From Rhodobium gokarnense (lineage in GTDB: Bacteria > Pseudomonadota > Alphaproteobacteria > Rhizobiales > Rhodobiaceae), in the NCBI RefSeq assembly GCF_025961475.1, contig NZ_JAOQNS010000004.1, positions 1-64,000 on the forward strand: a DNA stretch of 64,000 nt, read 5' to 3'. A program made the position numbers and the translations under genes. The notes under the pieces were generated by a model, which worked only from the letters and a program-made list of their open reading frames with translations, was not told the DNA's origin and searched no databases. Positions 34,113-43,000 of this stretch are shown piece by piece (the stretch's first letter is position 1; each line of letters begins with the position of its first letter).

Positions 34113-35470
34113 AGCGGGTAGCACGCGAACTTTTTCCTCTTGAGCGAGGAGCATGCGGATTTGGCCGCCGACTTCGAGCCGAAGCCGGCGAAACGGGCGC
34201 GGTAGAGGGTGCCGTTCCCGGTCTCCACCTTCATCGTGTAGGACTTGCGCTCACTCAGGAGCGAATCGTGGGCGCGGCGGGCGCGGCCGATGAGGGCCAA
34301 TGCCTCGTCGTTGGTCGGCAGCGCGGCGATCTGGATCTGCCAGCCGGTCGGGCGCGGGCCCTGGTCCGGCGTGTCGTGGGTGCCGATCGAGATCGACTGC
34401 ACCCTGACCTTCTTGGCCTTGCGGTCCGGCAGGGACGGCGCGCGCAGGGCCGTCGTCTTGACGCGGACGGTCCTGGCCGCGGGCTTCACCGGCACCAGCG
34501 GGATCGCGGCGGTTACGATCTCTTCGTCCGGCTTCAGCGGCGGCGGCGGGGCGTTCTTCGGGATGGCGATTCGAAAGGCCGGGCTGTTGCCGCGGGCGAT
34601 CACCGCCTTGGGGCTCAGATTCGAGCGGCTCGCCTTCGGCAGATAGGTGCGGATCAGCTTCGTCATATGCGCATTGCGCGAGCGGCCGGTGCGGCCGCCC
34701 ATGACGACGGCGACGATGTGGCGCTTGTCGCGGCGCACCGACGAGACGAGGTTGAAGCCGGAGGCCCGGGTGTAGCCGGTCTTGATGCCGTCGACGCCCT
34801 TGACCCGGCCGAGCAGCCGGTTGTGGTTGCCGTAGCGGCGGCCGCGATACTTGAAGACCCGTGTCTTGAAGTAGCTGTATTCCTTGGGGAAATGCTGCTG
34901 CACCGCGCGCCCGAGGGTGGCCATGTCGCGGGCCGTGGTGCGCTGGGCGCGGTTCGGCAGGCCGGAGGCGTTGCGGAACGTGGTGTTGCGCATGCCGAGC
35001 CGGCGGGCGGTCGAGGTCATGCGCTTGGCAAAGCGCGTCTCCGACCCGGAGATGTTTTCGGCCACCACGGCGGCGACGTCGTTCGCCGACTTGGTGATCA
35101 GCGCCATCATGGCGTCGCGCACCTTGATTGTCGATCCGGGCTTCAGGCCAAGCTTGGAAGGCGCCTGGGCCGAGGCATGGCGCGACACCTTCAGGCGGGT
35201 CCCCATGTTCATGCGGCCGGCCTTCATCTCCTCAAAGAGGATATAAAGCGTCATGATCTTCGTCAGCGAGGCCGGATAGCGCGGCGCATCGGCGTGACGG
35301 GAAAACAGCGTCTTGCCGGTATTGGCATCGATGACGATGGCGGCGTATTTGCTGTTGGCGCTCGCGGCGGGGGCCGCGGCAACGGTTATCAACGCGCACA
35401 TGCAGGCGAGGGCGGCACCACGGAAAACCGCACCCGGCCGGCGCCTTTGACCAAACACACGTTCGAACAC
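34103..35470 (-). CDS. D-alanyl-D-alanine carboxypeptidase with SPOR domain
   Basis: A penicillin-binding protein of the S11 family. It has a signal peptide ([21 protein letters not shown]), then the SxxK motif in PASLTKIM, SxN in TKSANDVA and KTG in DGIKTGYT. A Pro/Lys-rich linker (about residues 290-370) leads to a C-terminal SPOR domain ([19 protein letters not shown]), which binds denuded septal glycan. It trims terminal D-Ala from peptidoglycan. GTG 35470 has GGAG nine bases ahead and is followed by a normal signal. An ATG at 35515 would add 15 residues and has no ribosome site. Confidence 0.88.
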   Translation of the reverse strand: MFERVFGQRRRPGAVFRGAALACMCALITVAAAPAASANSKYAAIVIDANTGKTLFSRHADAPRYPASLTKIMTLYILFEEMKAGRMNMGTRLKVSRHASAQAPSKLGLKPGSTIKVRDAMMALITKSANDVAAVVAENISGSETRFAKRMTSTARRLGMRNTTFRNASGLPNRAQRTTARDMATLGRAVQQHFPKEYSYFKTRVFKYRGRRYGNHNRLLGRVKGVDGIKTGYTRASGFNLVSSVRRDKRHIVAVVMGGRTGRSRNAHMTKLIRTYLPKASRSNLSPKAVIARGNSPAFRIAIPKNAPPPPLKPDEEIVTAAIPLVPVKPAARTVRVKTTALRAPSLPDRKAKKVRVQSISIGTHDTPDQGPRPTGWQIQIAALPTNDEALALIGRARRAHDSLLSERKSYTMKVETGNGTLYRARFAGFGSKSAAKSACSSLKRKKFACYPLYE

Positions 35471-35730
35471 TTCAGACGACTCCACTTCGCACGCAGTGCG
35501 CGCGTTCCTGTCCATATGTTGGTGGCCGCACTTTTCCGGTGCGGCCGACAAGGCCGGTGCGAAACGTGCTTTCGCAGTGCGGCCGCTTGGCTCCCGCCCC
35601 CGGTCGGGAGGTTCGGTTTTCGGCGCACGGGAAGCCCTTGCGCCGACGGCAGAGGCCACACTAACGGCCCGTCGGTTAGAATTCGGTAAACCTAACGATT
35701 CCTGATTGGGAACGCTCGCATAGGTTTTGT

Positions 35731-35769
35731 TGCACTGCAAAAAATCGTTGACTTTTTTTGTGCAGTGCA
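35731..35769 (+). promoter_or_regulatory. candidate PhaR operator pair at the phasin promoter
   Basis: TGCACTGCA (35731-35739) and TGCAGTGCA (35761-35769) are perfect inverses flanking the -35 region. A third copy, TGCACTGCA, occurs at 36193-36201 just after the phasin stop. TGC/GCA-based palindromes are the recognised type of PhaR site in PHB-storing alphaproteobacteria, so repression of the phasin gene by PhaR is likely. Confidence 0.6.
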
Positions 35770-35777
35770 TATATAAA
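35748..35777 (+). promoter_or_regulatory. predicted sigma-70 promoter of the phasin gene
   Basis: TTGACT at 35748-35753 and TATAAA at 35772-35777 are separated by 18 bases. A TATATA one register earlier gives 16 bases. It lies between the two halves of the PhaR-like inverted repeat, about 75 bases ahead of the start codon. Confidence 0.6.
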
Positions 35778-35852
35778 TTTCAATCCGACAGACACGGCCG
35801 ACAAACACGGCGACGTCGCGAAACGCAATCCTAAGAGGCGAAGGAGAGAATC

Positions 35853-36185
35853 ATGTTTGCTGGCTTTGAGGACCTGCAGAAGCTGAACAAGGACCAGGTC
35901 GATACCGCGCTGAAGAATTTCGGCAACATCAACAAGGGCTTCCAGAAGATTGCCGCAGAGATGGCCGACTACTCGAAGAAGTCCTTCGAGGATGGCGCCA
36001 GCGCCATGGAGCAGCTCATGGCGGCCAAGAGCCTCGACAAGGCGATGGAAGTCCAGTCCGACTACTACAAGAGCGCCTACGAGGACTTCGTCGGCCAGGC
36101 GACCAAGATCAGCGAAATGTACGTCGATCTCGCCAAGGACGCCTACAAGCCTTACGAAGAGGCCCTCGGCAAGATGGGCAAGTAA
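35853..36185 (+). CDS. phasin family protein
   Basis: A 110-residue amphipathic helical protein of the phasin_2 type: FAGFEDLQKLNKDQVDTALK, FQKIAAEMADYSKKSFEDG and KAMEVQSDYYKSAYEDFVGQ. Phasins coat polyhydroxybutyrate granules and set their size and number. AAGGAGAGAA precedes ATG 35853. Codon use is that of a highly expressed gene, and the strong promoter and terminator agree with this. The remaining polyhydroxybutyrate genes are not in the window. Confidence 0.9.
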   Translation: MFAGFEDLQKLNKDQVDTALKNFGNINKGFQKIAAEMADYSKKSFEDGASAMEQLMAAKSLDKAMEVQSDYYKSAYEDFVGQATKISEMYVDLAKDAYKPYEEALGKMGK

Positions 36186-36231
36186 GCCATTTTGCACTGC
36201 AACGGCCGGCGCCCCCGAGGGGCGCCGAAAG

Positions 36232-36257
36232 GCCCGGCCACACGGCCGGGCTTTTTT
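36232..36257 (+). terminator. phasin gene terminator
   Basis: GCCCGGCC and GGCCGGGC make a perfect 8-bp stem around ACAC, followed by six T residues. It is 46 bases after the phasin stop. Confidence 0.88.
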
Positions 36258-36464
36258 GTTGCCGAAATTTTTCGCGCACCGTTTGCGTCAGGTCCATTGC
36301 ACCTTGCAACGATCGCCTTAAAATCATCGGGGTGGCACCCTACATTCCGGACATGCCACCATGTGATTTGCGGCCCGCCGGCGAATAACCGATAGTGGAC
36401 GGGCGGGTCGGTGGCGATCAGGAACGGGCGCGCCGGCATAAGGGACGACGGGCGCGCCGCTTTT

Positions 36465-36524
36465 ATGGACGGATGTGCCGACTTGTGGACGGGTGTGCCG
36501 ACTTTGTGGGCGAGTGTTCCGACG
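36465..36524. repeat. three 18-21-base direct repeats before clpS
   Basis: Units of the form (A/G)TGGACGGGTGTGCCGACTT follow one another at 36465, 36485 and 36506, the last one diverged. The 417-base space from 36186 to 36602 also holds the phasin terminator and a GGTGGCA/TGCCACC pair near 36331-36355. I see no gene in it. The repeats may lie in the clpS leader. Confidence 0.55.
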
Positions 36525-36602
36525 GGGCTTGGCGGAATGCGCCGGCGAGGAAGATCCGGCAGGGCCGGGCGCGACGCAGCGGAGAAACAGCGGTCAGAAT
36601 CG

Positions 36603-36983
36603 ATGTGGACCGAACCGATCAAGAGCGGTGACCAGGACAATGGTACCGGGGGAAATGGTGCCGGGGGACCTGGCGGCGACGGGGCCGATGCGGGCACCGT
36701 TGTCGTCCCCAAGACGCGGCCGAAGACCAAGCGGCCGAACATGTACCGGGTGCTGCTGCTGAACGACGATTACACGCCAATGGAATTCGTGGTGCATATC
36801 CTGGAACGGTTCTTCCAGATGGGGCGGGAGCAGGCGACCCGCGTCATGCTGCATGTGCACCATCACGGGGTCGGGGAGTGTGGTGTCTTCACTTACGAAG
36901 TCGCCGAAACGAAGGTCACGCAGGTGATGGATTTTGCGCGCAAGCACCAGCACCCCCTGCAATGCGTGATGGAAAAGAAATGA
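36603..36983 (+). CDS. clpS: ATP-dependent Clp protease adaptor ClpS
   Basis: A 126-residue adaptor that hands N-degron substrates to ClpAP. The first 40 residues are a Gly/Asp-rich flexible tail ([12 protein letters not shown]), longer than in E. coli. The core has [20 protein letters not shown], with the Asn and Asp that bind the destabilising N-terminal residue, then [20 protein letters not shown]. The ATG at 36603 was chosen by domain length since its ribosome site is weak, and the frame remains open upstream without family sequence. clpA begins nine bases after the stop. Confidence 0.92.
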   Translation: MWTEPIKSGDQDNGTGGNGAGGPGGDGADAGTVVVPKTRPKTKRPNMYRVLLLNDDYTPMEFVVHILERFFQMGREQATRVMLHVHHHGVGECGVFTYEVAETKVTQVMDFARKHQHPLQCVMEKK

Positions 36984-36992
36984 GGAGCCGCA

Positions 36993-39416
36993 GTGCCGTC
37001 ATTCTCCCGTAGCCTGGAAAAGGCCCTCCACCAGGCGCTTGCCTATGCCAACGAGCGGCATCAGGAATACGCCACCCTGGAGCATCTGCTGCTGTCGCTG
37101 ATCGACGATCAGGATGCGGCCGCAGTGATGCGTGCATGCAACGTCGACCTGGAATTGCTGCGTCGCAATCTGGTCGAATATATCGACACCGAGCTCGACA
37201 ATCTGATCACCGACACCGGCGATGAGTCCAAGCCCACCGCCGGATTCCAGCGCGTGATCCAGCGGGCGGTGATCCATGTCCAGTCCTCGGGTCGCGAGGA
37301 GGTCACCGGCGCCAACGTGCTGGTCGCGATCTTCGCGGAACGCGAGAGCCACGCCGCGTTCTTCCTGCAGGAGCAGGACATGACGCGCTACGACGCCGTC
37401 AACTACATCAGCCACGGCATCGCCAAGCGCCATGGCACCGCCGAGCAGAGCCCCGACAACGACGTCGAGGACGATGCCGCGACCGTGGAGGGCAACAACA
37501 CGTCGAAGAAGAAGAACGACGCGCTGGAAGCCTACTGCATCAACCTCAACGAGAAGGCGGAAAACGGCAAGATCGATCCGCTGATCGGCCGCGATCTTGA
37601 GATCCAGCGGACGATCCAGGTTCTCTGCCGGCGGCAGAAGAACAACCCGCTGCTGGTCGGCGATCCCGGCGTCGGCAAGACGGCCATCGCGGAAGGACTC
37701 GCCCGGCGCATCGTCAACGGCGAAGTGCCGGAGGTGCTGGAGAACTCCACCGTCTTCTCGCTCGACATGGGCGCGCTCCTTGCCGGCACGCGCTACCGCG
37801 GCGACTTCGAGGAGCGGCTGAAGCAGGTCATCAAGGAGATCGAGGCCTATCCCGACGCGATCATGTTCATCGACGAGATCCATACGGTGATCGGCGCCGG
37901 CGCCACCTCCGGAGGGGCCATGGACGCGTCCAACCTCCTGAAGCCGGCCCTGGCTTCCGGGACGATCCGCTGCATCGGCTCGACCACCTACAAGGAGTAC
38001 CGCCAGTTCTTCGAGAAGGACCGCGCCCTGGTGCGCCGGTTCCAGAAGATCGACGTCAACGAGCCGTCTCTGCCGGACGCCATCGAGATCCTGAGGGGCC
38101 TGAAGCCCTATTTCGAGGAGTACCACAAGGTCCGCTACACCGTTGACGCCATCAAGTCGGCGGTGGAGCTTTCGGCCCGTTACATCAACGACCGCAAGCT
38201 GCCGGACAAGGCCATCGACGTCATCGACGAGACCGGCGCCTCGCAGATGCTTCTGCCGGAGAGCCGGCGGCGCAAGACCATCGGCGTCAAGGAGATCGAG
38301 GCGACGATCGCGACCATGGCGCGGATCCCGCCGAAGTCCGTCTCCAAGGACGACGCGGAGGTGCTGCAGCACCTGCAGGAGAACCTGAAGCGCGTGGTCT
38401 ATGGCCAGGACGCGGCGATCGAGGCGCTGTCGTCGGCGATCAAGCTCGCCCGCGCCGGGCTCCGGGAACCGGAAAAGCCGATCGGCTCGTACCTGTTCTC
38501 CGGCCCGACCGGCGTCGGCAAGACCGAGGTCGCGCGCCAGCTCGCCGAGCTGATGGGCGTCGAACTCCTGCGCTTCGACATGTCGGAATATATGGAGCGG
38601 CACACCGTCTCGCGGCTGATCGGCGCGCCTCCGGGCTATGTCGGCTTCGACCAGGGCGGCCTCCTCACCGACGGCATCGACCAGCATCCGCATTGCGTGC
38701 TTCTGCTCGACGAGATCGAGAAGGCCCATCCGGACCTCTTCAACATCCTCCTGCAGATCATGGACCACGGCAAGCTGACCGACCACAACGGCAAGAAGGT
38801 CGACTTCCGCAACGTCATCCTGATCATGACGACCAATGCGGGCGCCGCCGACCTTGCCCGCCCGCCGATCGGCTTTGCCCAGAAGAAGCGGTCCGGCGAC
38901 GACGAGGAAGCGATCAACCGGCTGTTCACGCCGGAGTTCCGCAACCGTCTCGATGCGGTGATCCCGTTCTCCAGCCTGCCGGCGGACGTGGTCTACCGGG
39001 TGGTCGAGAAGTTCGTCATGCAGCTCGAGGCCCAGCTCGCCGACCGCGGCGTCACCTTCGAGTTGACGCCGGAGGCCGTCAAATGGCTGGCCGAGGAAGG
39101 CTATGACGAGCAGATGGGCGCCCGCCCTCTCGGCCGGGTCATCCAGGAGACCATCAAGCGGCCGCTCGCCGACGAGGTCCTGTTCGGCAAGCTCTCCAAG
39201 GGCGGCACCGTCAAGGTCTCGCTGGAGACCAGGGAAGACGGCAGCAAGGGCCTCAACCTGGAAGCCATCGAGGACGTGCCGCCGGCCAAGGCCAAGTCGA
39301 CGAAGTCGCGCAAGAGCGACGACGACGACGGAGACGACGGCGGTCCCGGCGACGACGATACGCCGCCGACGCGCAGCGGTCGCAGCATGGTGCCGAAGGT
39401 GCCGCTGTCCGACTGA
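36993..39416 (+). CDS. clpA: ATP-dependent Clp protease ATP-binding subunit ClpA
   Basis: An 807-residue double AAA+ unfoldase. The N domain ([20 protein letters not shown]) binds ClpS. AAA1 carries Walker A GDPGVGKT near residue 222 and Walker [12 protein letters not shown]2 carries GPTGVGKT near residue 505 and [13 protein letters not shown]. The C-terminal tail beyond residue 750 is Lys/Asp-rich with a run of Asp. It feeds unfolded proteins to ClpP. GTG 36993 has TGAGGAG ahead and lies close behind clpS, so the two form an operon. Confidence 0.96.
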   Translation: MPSFSRSLEKALHQALAYANERHQEYATLEHLLLSLIDDQDAAAVMRACNVDLELLRRNLVEYIDTELDNLITDTGDESKPTAGFQRVIQRAVIHVQSSGREEVTGANVLVAIFAERESHAAFFLQEQDMTRYDAVNYISHGIAKRHGTAEQSPDNDVEDDAATVEGNNTSKKKNDALEAYCINLNEKAENGKIDPLIGRDLEIQRTIQVLCRRQKNNPLLVGDPGVGKTAIAEGLARRIVNGEVPEVLENSTVFSLDMGALLAGTRYRGDFEERLKQVIKEIEAYPDAIMFIDEIHTVIGAGATSGGAMDASNLLKPALASGTIRCIGSTTYKEYRQFFEKDRALVRRFQKIDVNEPSLPDAIEILRGLKPYFEEYHKVRYTVDAIKSAVELSARYINDRKLPDKAIDVIDETGASQMLLPESRRRKTIGVKEIEATIATMARIPPKSVSKDDAEVLQHLQENLKRVVYGQDAAIEALSSAIKLARAGLREPEKPIGSYLFSGPTGVGKTEVARQLAELMGVELLRFDMSEYMERHTVSRLIGAPPGYVGFDQGGLLTDGIDQHPHCVLLLDEIEKAHPDLFNILLQIMDHGKLTDHNGKKVDFRNVILIMTTNAGAADLARPPIGFAQKKRSGDDEEAINRLFTPEFRNRLDAVIPFSSLPADVVYRVVEKFVMQLEAQLADRGVTFELTPEAVKWLAEEGYDEQMGARPLGRVIQETIKRPLADEVLFGKLSKGGTVKVSLETREDGSKGLNLEAIEDVPPAKAKSTKSRKSDDDDGDDGGPGDDDTPPTRSGRSMVPKVPLSD

Positions 39417-39425
39417 CAGTGTTTC

Positions 39426-39456
39426 CGGCGCCCGGGCCTTCCGGGCGCCGCTTTCC
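39426..39456 (+). terminator. clpSA terminator candidate
   Basis: CGGCGCCCGG and CCGGGCGCCG form a perfect 10-bp stem around GCCTT, followed by CTTTCC. It lies ten bases after the clpA stop. The T tract is short. Confidence 0.65.
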
Positions 39457-39565
39457 TCCGGCCGGATTTTCTCCGGTCCCCGCCCGTTTCCGGCGCCGTT
39501 TTCCGCAATGGTTTTTGGCCGTTGCCGGTGCGGCGCCTTCGATTGCCTGACGAGTTGATCCGCCG

Positions 39566-40318
39566 ATGACCGCGCCGCCGCCCGAGACCTCCCTGGAGGA
39601 CAGCACCGGGGCTTCCGGCCGCGCCTGGTTCCTGCGCGGCATCGCGGCGGTGGTGTCCTTCCCGGCCTTCATCCTCGCCGGCGCCTTCATCGGCTTTGCC
39701 GGGCTCGCCCGCGACAGCGGTCTGACCTTCCTTGAGGCCGTGGTGACGACGGCGACGATTTGGGCGCTGCCGAGCCAGGTGGTGCTGATCGGGGCCATGA
39801 CGGGCGGGGCGTCCGTTCTCGGCGCCGGCATCGCCGTTGCCTTTTCCGCGGTCCGGCTGATGCCGATGGTGGTCGCCTGGGTGCCGGTGGTAAGGGATAC
39901 CGATACGCCGCGCTGGAAGCTCGCGCTGCTCTCCCATTTCGTCGCCGTGACGTCCTGGGTGTTCGCCATGAGCCGGCTGCCGGACATCCCGCGCCCGGCG
40001 CGGCTGTCGTTCTTCGCCGGCTTCGCCACCAGCCTTACCGTCATCAACATCTGCGTGACGGCGGTCGCGTTCCAGATGGTTGGCCACCTGCCGGAACTCC
40101 TCGGCGCCGCGCTGTTCTTCCTGATGCCGATCTATTTCCTGTGCTCGCTGTGGGCGGCGGCGCGGCTCCTGGTCGACCGGCTGGCGATGCTCACCGGCCT
40201 CGTTCTCGGGCCCGTATTCTTTCTCGCCGCACCCGGCTTCGACCTCCTCTGGACCGGCCTCGTCGGTGGCACCGCGGCCTATCTCATCGGCCGCTGGTGG
40301 GACGCGAGGCGCGCCTGA
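39566..40318 (+). CDS. azlC: AzlC-family branched-chain amino acid exporter subunit
   Basis: A 250-residue membrane protein with about seven helices. FPAFILAGAFIGFAGLARDSGL, LPSQVVLIGAMTGGASVLGAGIAV and FSAVRLMPMVVAWVPVVRD are the AzlC core. AzlC and AzlD together export branched-chain amino acids or analogues. The next gene (AzlD type) starts within the stop codon, TGATG, so translation is coupled. The leucine catabolic genes elsewhere in the window are a loose thematic link only. Confidence 0.85.
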   Translation: MTAPPPETSLEDSTGASGRAWFLRGIAAVVSFPAFILAGAFIGFAGLARDSGLTFLEAVVTTATIWALPSQVVLIGAMTGGASVLGAGIAVAFSAVRLMPMVVAWVPVVRDTDTPRWKLALLSHFVAVTSWVFAMSRLPDIPRPARLSFFAGFATSLTVINICVTAVAFQMVGHLPELLGAALFFLMPIYFLCSLWAAARLLVDRLAMLTGLVLGPVFFLAAPGFDLLWTGLVGGTAAYLIGRWWDARRA

Positions 40319-40662
40319 TGGAGCAGATTTCCGGCGCCGCGCCGACCCTTGTCTACATCCTCATCGCCGGGGCGTTCGCCACCGGCATCTGGCGCGTCCT
40401 CGGTGTCGTCTTCGCAGGCAATGTGCGCGAGGATTCGGAAATCTTCCGCTGGGTGCGGGCGGTCGCGACGGCGCTGATCGCTGGCATCATCGCCCGGCTG
40501 ATCCTGTTCCCGAGCGGCGCACTGGCCCTCGCGCCCCTTTGGCTGAGGATCGGCGCCGCCGGCACCGGCTTTGCCATCGCCATGAAGGGCAAGAAATGGG
40601 CGTTCGTCGGCATCCTTGCCGCCGAAATTGTGCTCATCGGCGGGTGGCTGGTGGTCGTCTAG
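40318..40662 (+). CDS. azlD: AzlD-family transporter subunit
   Basis: A 114-residue hydrophobic protein with three or four helices (LVYILIAGAFATGIWRVLGVVF, VATALIAGIIARLILFPSG, FVGILAAEIVLIGGWLVVV). Size and place directly after azlC identify it as the small AzlD partner. The ATG overlaps the azlC stop by one base. Confidence 0.82.
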   Translation: MEQISGAAPTLVYILIAGAFATGIWRVLGVVFAGNVREDSEIFRWVRAVATALIAGIIARLILFPSGALALAPLWLRIGAAGTGFAIAMKGKKWAFVGILAAEIVLIGGWLVVV

Positions 40663-40793
40663 GGCCGGCTTCTTGCCATTGTCAGATGTGTTCTCCAGGC
40701 GCATTCCGGTCCGTTCGCCTTTTTCAAGCCAACATCTCAATCTCGGCCCAACGCCTCGACCCGACTCCCATCGGCCCGCTGCTTTCCAAAGCC

Positions 40794-40818
40794 TTGTGCA
40801 CAAGATAATTGTATGCAA
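40794..40818. promoter_or_regulatory. candidate operator of the MarR gene
   Basis: The perfect palindrome TTGTGCACAA (40794-40803) is followed fifteen bases on by the near-palindrome TTGTATGCAA (40809-40818). They lie about 46 bases ahead of the ATG at 40864, as expected for an autoregulated MarR gene. The upstream ATG at 40813 falls inside the site and is therefore not chosen. Confidence 0.45.
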
Positions 40819-40863
40819 ATCTCTCGTCTGCAATGGACTCGCCCCTCTGCAGGGACATCACTC

Positions 40864-41298
40864 ATGGATCGCATCGAGGACTGCATTAGTTTTCTGACCG
40901 GCAAGGCCATGCAGCAGGTGACGCGGCGGGCGAAGGAGAAGCTCGGGGTGCATGGGGTCACGCCCGTGCAATACGCCGTGCTGAAGCTTCTGTGGGGGAC
41001 GAATGGCCTGAAGGCGAGTGACCTCGTGCAGCGGCTGCGGCTCGACAGCGCCACCATCACCGGCGTTATCGACCGGCTGGAGCGGGATCATTTGATCGAG
41101 CGCCGGGCGGATGCGGAGGACCGGCGGGTGCAGCGGCTGTTTCTGACCGAGGCAGGAAGCGCGCTTCAAGGGCCGCTCGACGCGGCGATGGACGACCTCA
41201 ACGACGAGGCCGACCGGGCGCTCGGCGCCGACGCAGCAGCCCTGAAGGGGGCGCTGGCGCGGCTCGGTGATCCGGCGAACTGGCCGAAAGGGACCTGA
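40864..41298 (+). CDS. MarR family transcriptional regulator
   Basis: A 144-residue winged-helix protein: GVTPVQYAVLKLLW, LVQRLRLDSATITGVIDRLERDHLI (recognition helix) and RRADAEDRRVQRLFLTEAG (wing). MarR proteins are dimeric repressors that often answer phenolic or oxidative signals. The effector is unknown. ATG 40864 has AGGGAC ahead. The DUF2000 gene starts eight bases after the stop and is the likeliest cotranscribed target, with AzlCD another. Confidence 0.85.
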   Translation: MDRIEDCISFLTGKAMQQVTRRAKEKLGVHGVTPVQYAVLKLLWGTNGLKASDLVQRLRLDSATITGVIDRLERDHLIERRADAEDRRVQRLFLTEAGSALQGPLDAAMDDLNDEADRALGADAAALKGALARLGDPANWPKGT

Positions 41299-41306
41299 CT
41301 GGAAAA

Positions 41307-41714
41307 ATGTTCGATACCAAGATCGCCATCGTCGTGCGCGACGACCTTGCCGTCTGGCAAAAGCTCAACGTCACCGCGTTTCTCACCAGCGGCATCGTCG
41401 GCGCGGCGGACGGCCTGATCGGCGAGCCCTACGAGGACGCCGACGGCAACCGCTACAACGCGCTCTGCGTTCAGCCAATGATCGTGCTGGCGACGGACGC
41501 GGCCGGCATGCGCAAGATTTTCGACCGGGCGATGACCCGCGCCGTGCCGCTCTCGCTCTATACGGAAGAGATGTTCTCCACCGGCCACGACGCGGCCAAC
41601 CGGGCGGCCGTGAAGGCCGTCGCCGCCGCCGACCTCACCATCGTCGGCCTGGCGTTGCGCGAGGACAAGAAGGTCGTCGACAAGATCACCAAGGGCGCGA
41701 AGATGCATCCTTGA
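41307..41714 (+). CDS. DUF2000 family protein
   Basis: A 135-residue protein of the DUF2000 family (peptidyl-tRNA-hydrolase-like fold): MFDTKIAIVVRDDLAVWQKL, LTSGIVGAADGLIGEPYEDADG and VVDKITKGAKM at the C-terminus. Function unknown. It follows the MarR gene at eight bases and presumably shares its transcript. Confidence 0.82.
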   Translation: MFDTKIAIVVRDDLAVWQKLNVTAFLTSGIVGAADGLIGEPYEDADGNRYNALCVQPMIVLATDAAGMRKIFDRAMTRAVPLSLYTEEMFSTGHDAANRAAVKAVAAADLTIVGLALREDKKVVDKITKGAKMHP

Positions 41715-41735
41715 GGAATGTTGCCGGCCGTTTTC

Positions 41736-42161
41736 TTATCCCTCCAGCGCCGCCTTGATCTTTTCCGCGTGCTTGGCCAGCAGGTCCTGGTCGGCCATCT
41801 CTCCCGTGTGCGGCTTCAGCGGCACGCCGTCGTGGCGGGGGAGGACGTGGACGTGGAGGTGGAAGACGACCTGGCCGCCGGCCGGTTCGTTGAACTGCTG
41901 GATCGTTGCGCCCGGCGCATCGAACGCCTTCATCACCGCATGGGTCAGCTTCTGGGTCGTCGCCATCACCGCGGCAAGGTCGTCGAGGCCAACGTCGAGG
42001 ATGTTGCGGGCGGCCGCCTTCGGCAGCACCAGGGTGTGGCCGTCAGCGCGCGGCATAATGTCGAGGAAGGCGAAGGTCTTGTCGTCCTCATAGACCTTGT
42101 GGCAGGGCAGCTCGCCGCGCAGGATCTTGGCGAAGATGTTGTCGGCGTCATAGGCGGTCAT
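41736..42161 (-). CDS. HIT family nucleotide hydrolase
   Basis: A 141-residue histidine-triad protein: NIFAKILRGELPCHKVYEDD, FLDIMPRADGHTLVLPK and the catalytic triad HLHVHVLPR. Members of this type hydrolyse nucleoside phosphoramidates or aminoacyl adenylates. ATG 42161 is preceded by GAGGAGGAC. Convergent with the DUF2000 gene, 21 bases apart. Confidence 0.92.
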   Translation of the reverse strand: MTAYDADNIFAKILRGELPCHKVYEDDKTFAFLDIMPRADGHTLVLPKAAARNILDVGLDDLAAVMATTQKLTHAVMKAFDAPGATIQQFNEPAGGQVVFHLHVHVLPRHDGVPLKPHTGEMADQDLLAKHAEKIKAALEG

Positions 42162-42195
42162 GGTGTCCTCCTCGGGCGGTGTCTCGTTGGCGGGC

Positions 42196-42924
42196 TTACC
42201 CGGCTTTCGCGGTCTCTGCGTTTTGCTGGGCGCTCTTCTGGTGGAAGGCGCGGCGCTCGCGCGACAGGCGCCGGACGGCGTCGGCGTAGCGCATCTGGTC
42301 GGCGAAGTTCAGCCGGGCGAGCGCCATCCGCGTCTTGCGATCGACGGCTTCCTTCGCCTTCGTCGCATTGCGGGTGCGGCTTGCGGCCGGCGGCACGGTG
42401 AGGCCGGTGAGTTCCAGGCAGTCGTCGTAGAATTCGGTCAGCCCGACGAAGCCGAGGTCGTCGATGTCGTGAGGCCCCAGCAGCCGGTGCTGCAAATTGC
42501 GGGCGTCCTTGCGCCGGGCATAGTCGAGAAGCGACAGGTCCTCCGCCTGCAGGGCCTTTGCCAGCGGATTGATGACGTCGTCGCGGCCCTTGTTGAAATA
42601 GTATTCGGAAATCAGCCGCTCCGTCGGATCGCGCAGCCAGACCCAGACGTTCGAGGGTTCGATGCCGAGCTCTCTGAACCGCCTGATGAAGAAATGGCCG
42701 TGGATGATGCGGATGCCGGCATCCGCGATGCGCTTCAGGTCGTCCTGTCCCGAGGGGCGGCCGATCTCTTTCAGGAGCGGATGGGTCTTGGGGTGCCGGT
42801 TGCCGTAGGAAAAAGCGACCGCGTCGCCGAAATTCGCCGTGAGGACATCGGCAAAGGCCGTTCCCGCGGTCTTCGGGATATGGACGGAAATCACCGGCAG
42901 GGGCGAGGCATCGAGCGTCAGCAT
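42196..42924 (-). CDS. sulfotransferase family 2-like protein
   Basis: A 242-residue protein with the PAPS-binding VISVHIPKTAGTAFADVL at residues 11-28 and VWVWLRDPTERLISEYYF for the 3'-phosphate loop, in the order of the family 2 (carbohydrate, heparan 2-O type) sulfotransferases. The end is basic and polar. The acceptor is probably a surface saccharide, but nothing nearby proves it. It is distinct from the sulfotransferase-like gene at 28657. Confidence 0.85.
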   Translation of the reverse strand: MLTLDASPLPVISVHIPKTAGTAFADVLTANFGDAVAFSYGNRHPKTHPLLKEIGRPSGQDDLKRIADAGIRIIHGHFFIRRFRELGIEPSNVWVWLRDPTERLISEYYFNKGRDDVINPLAKALQAEDLSLLDYARRKDARNLQHRLLGPHDIDDLGFVGLTEFYDDCLELTGLTVPPAASRTRNATKAKEAVDRKTRMALARLNFADQMRYADAVRRLSRERRAFHQKSAQQNAETAKAG

Positions 42925-43000
42925 GGCGGCTTGATGTCACTAACCGGAGTCATAATCAAGCGGGGCAAAGGGATAGTGCGCGGCGGGCTCGGCCAGAGGG

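Noticed and set aside
36411-36602. Longer ClpS N-terminus
   Set aside because: The extra codons are Arg/Gly-rich, overlap direct repeats and lack similarity to ClpS.
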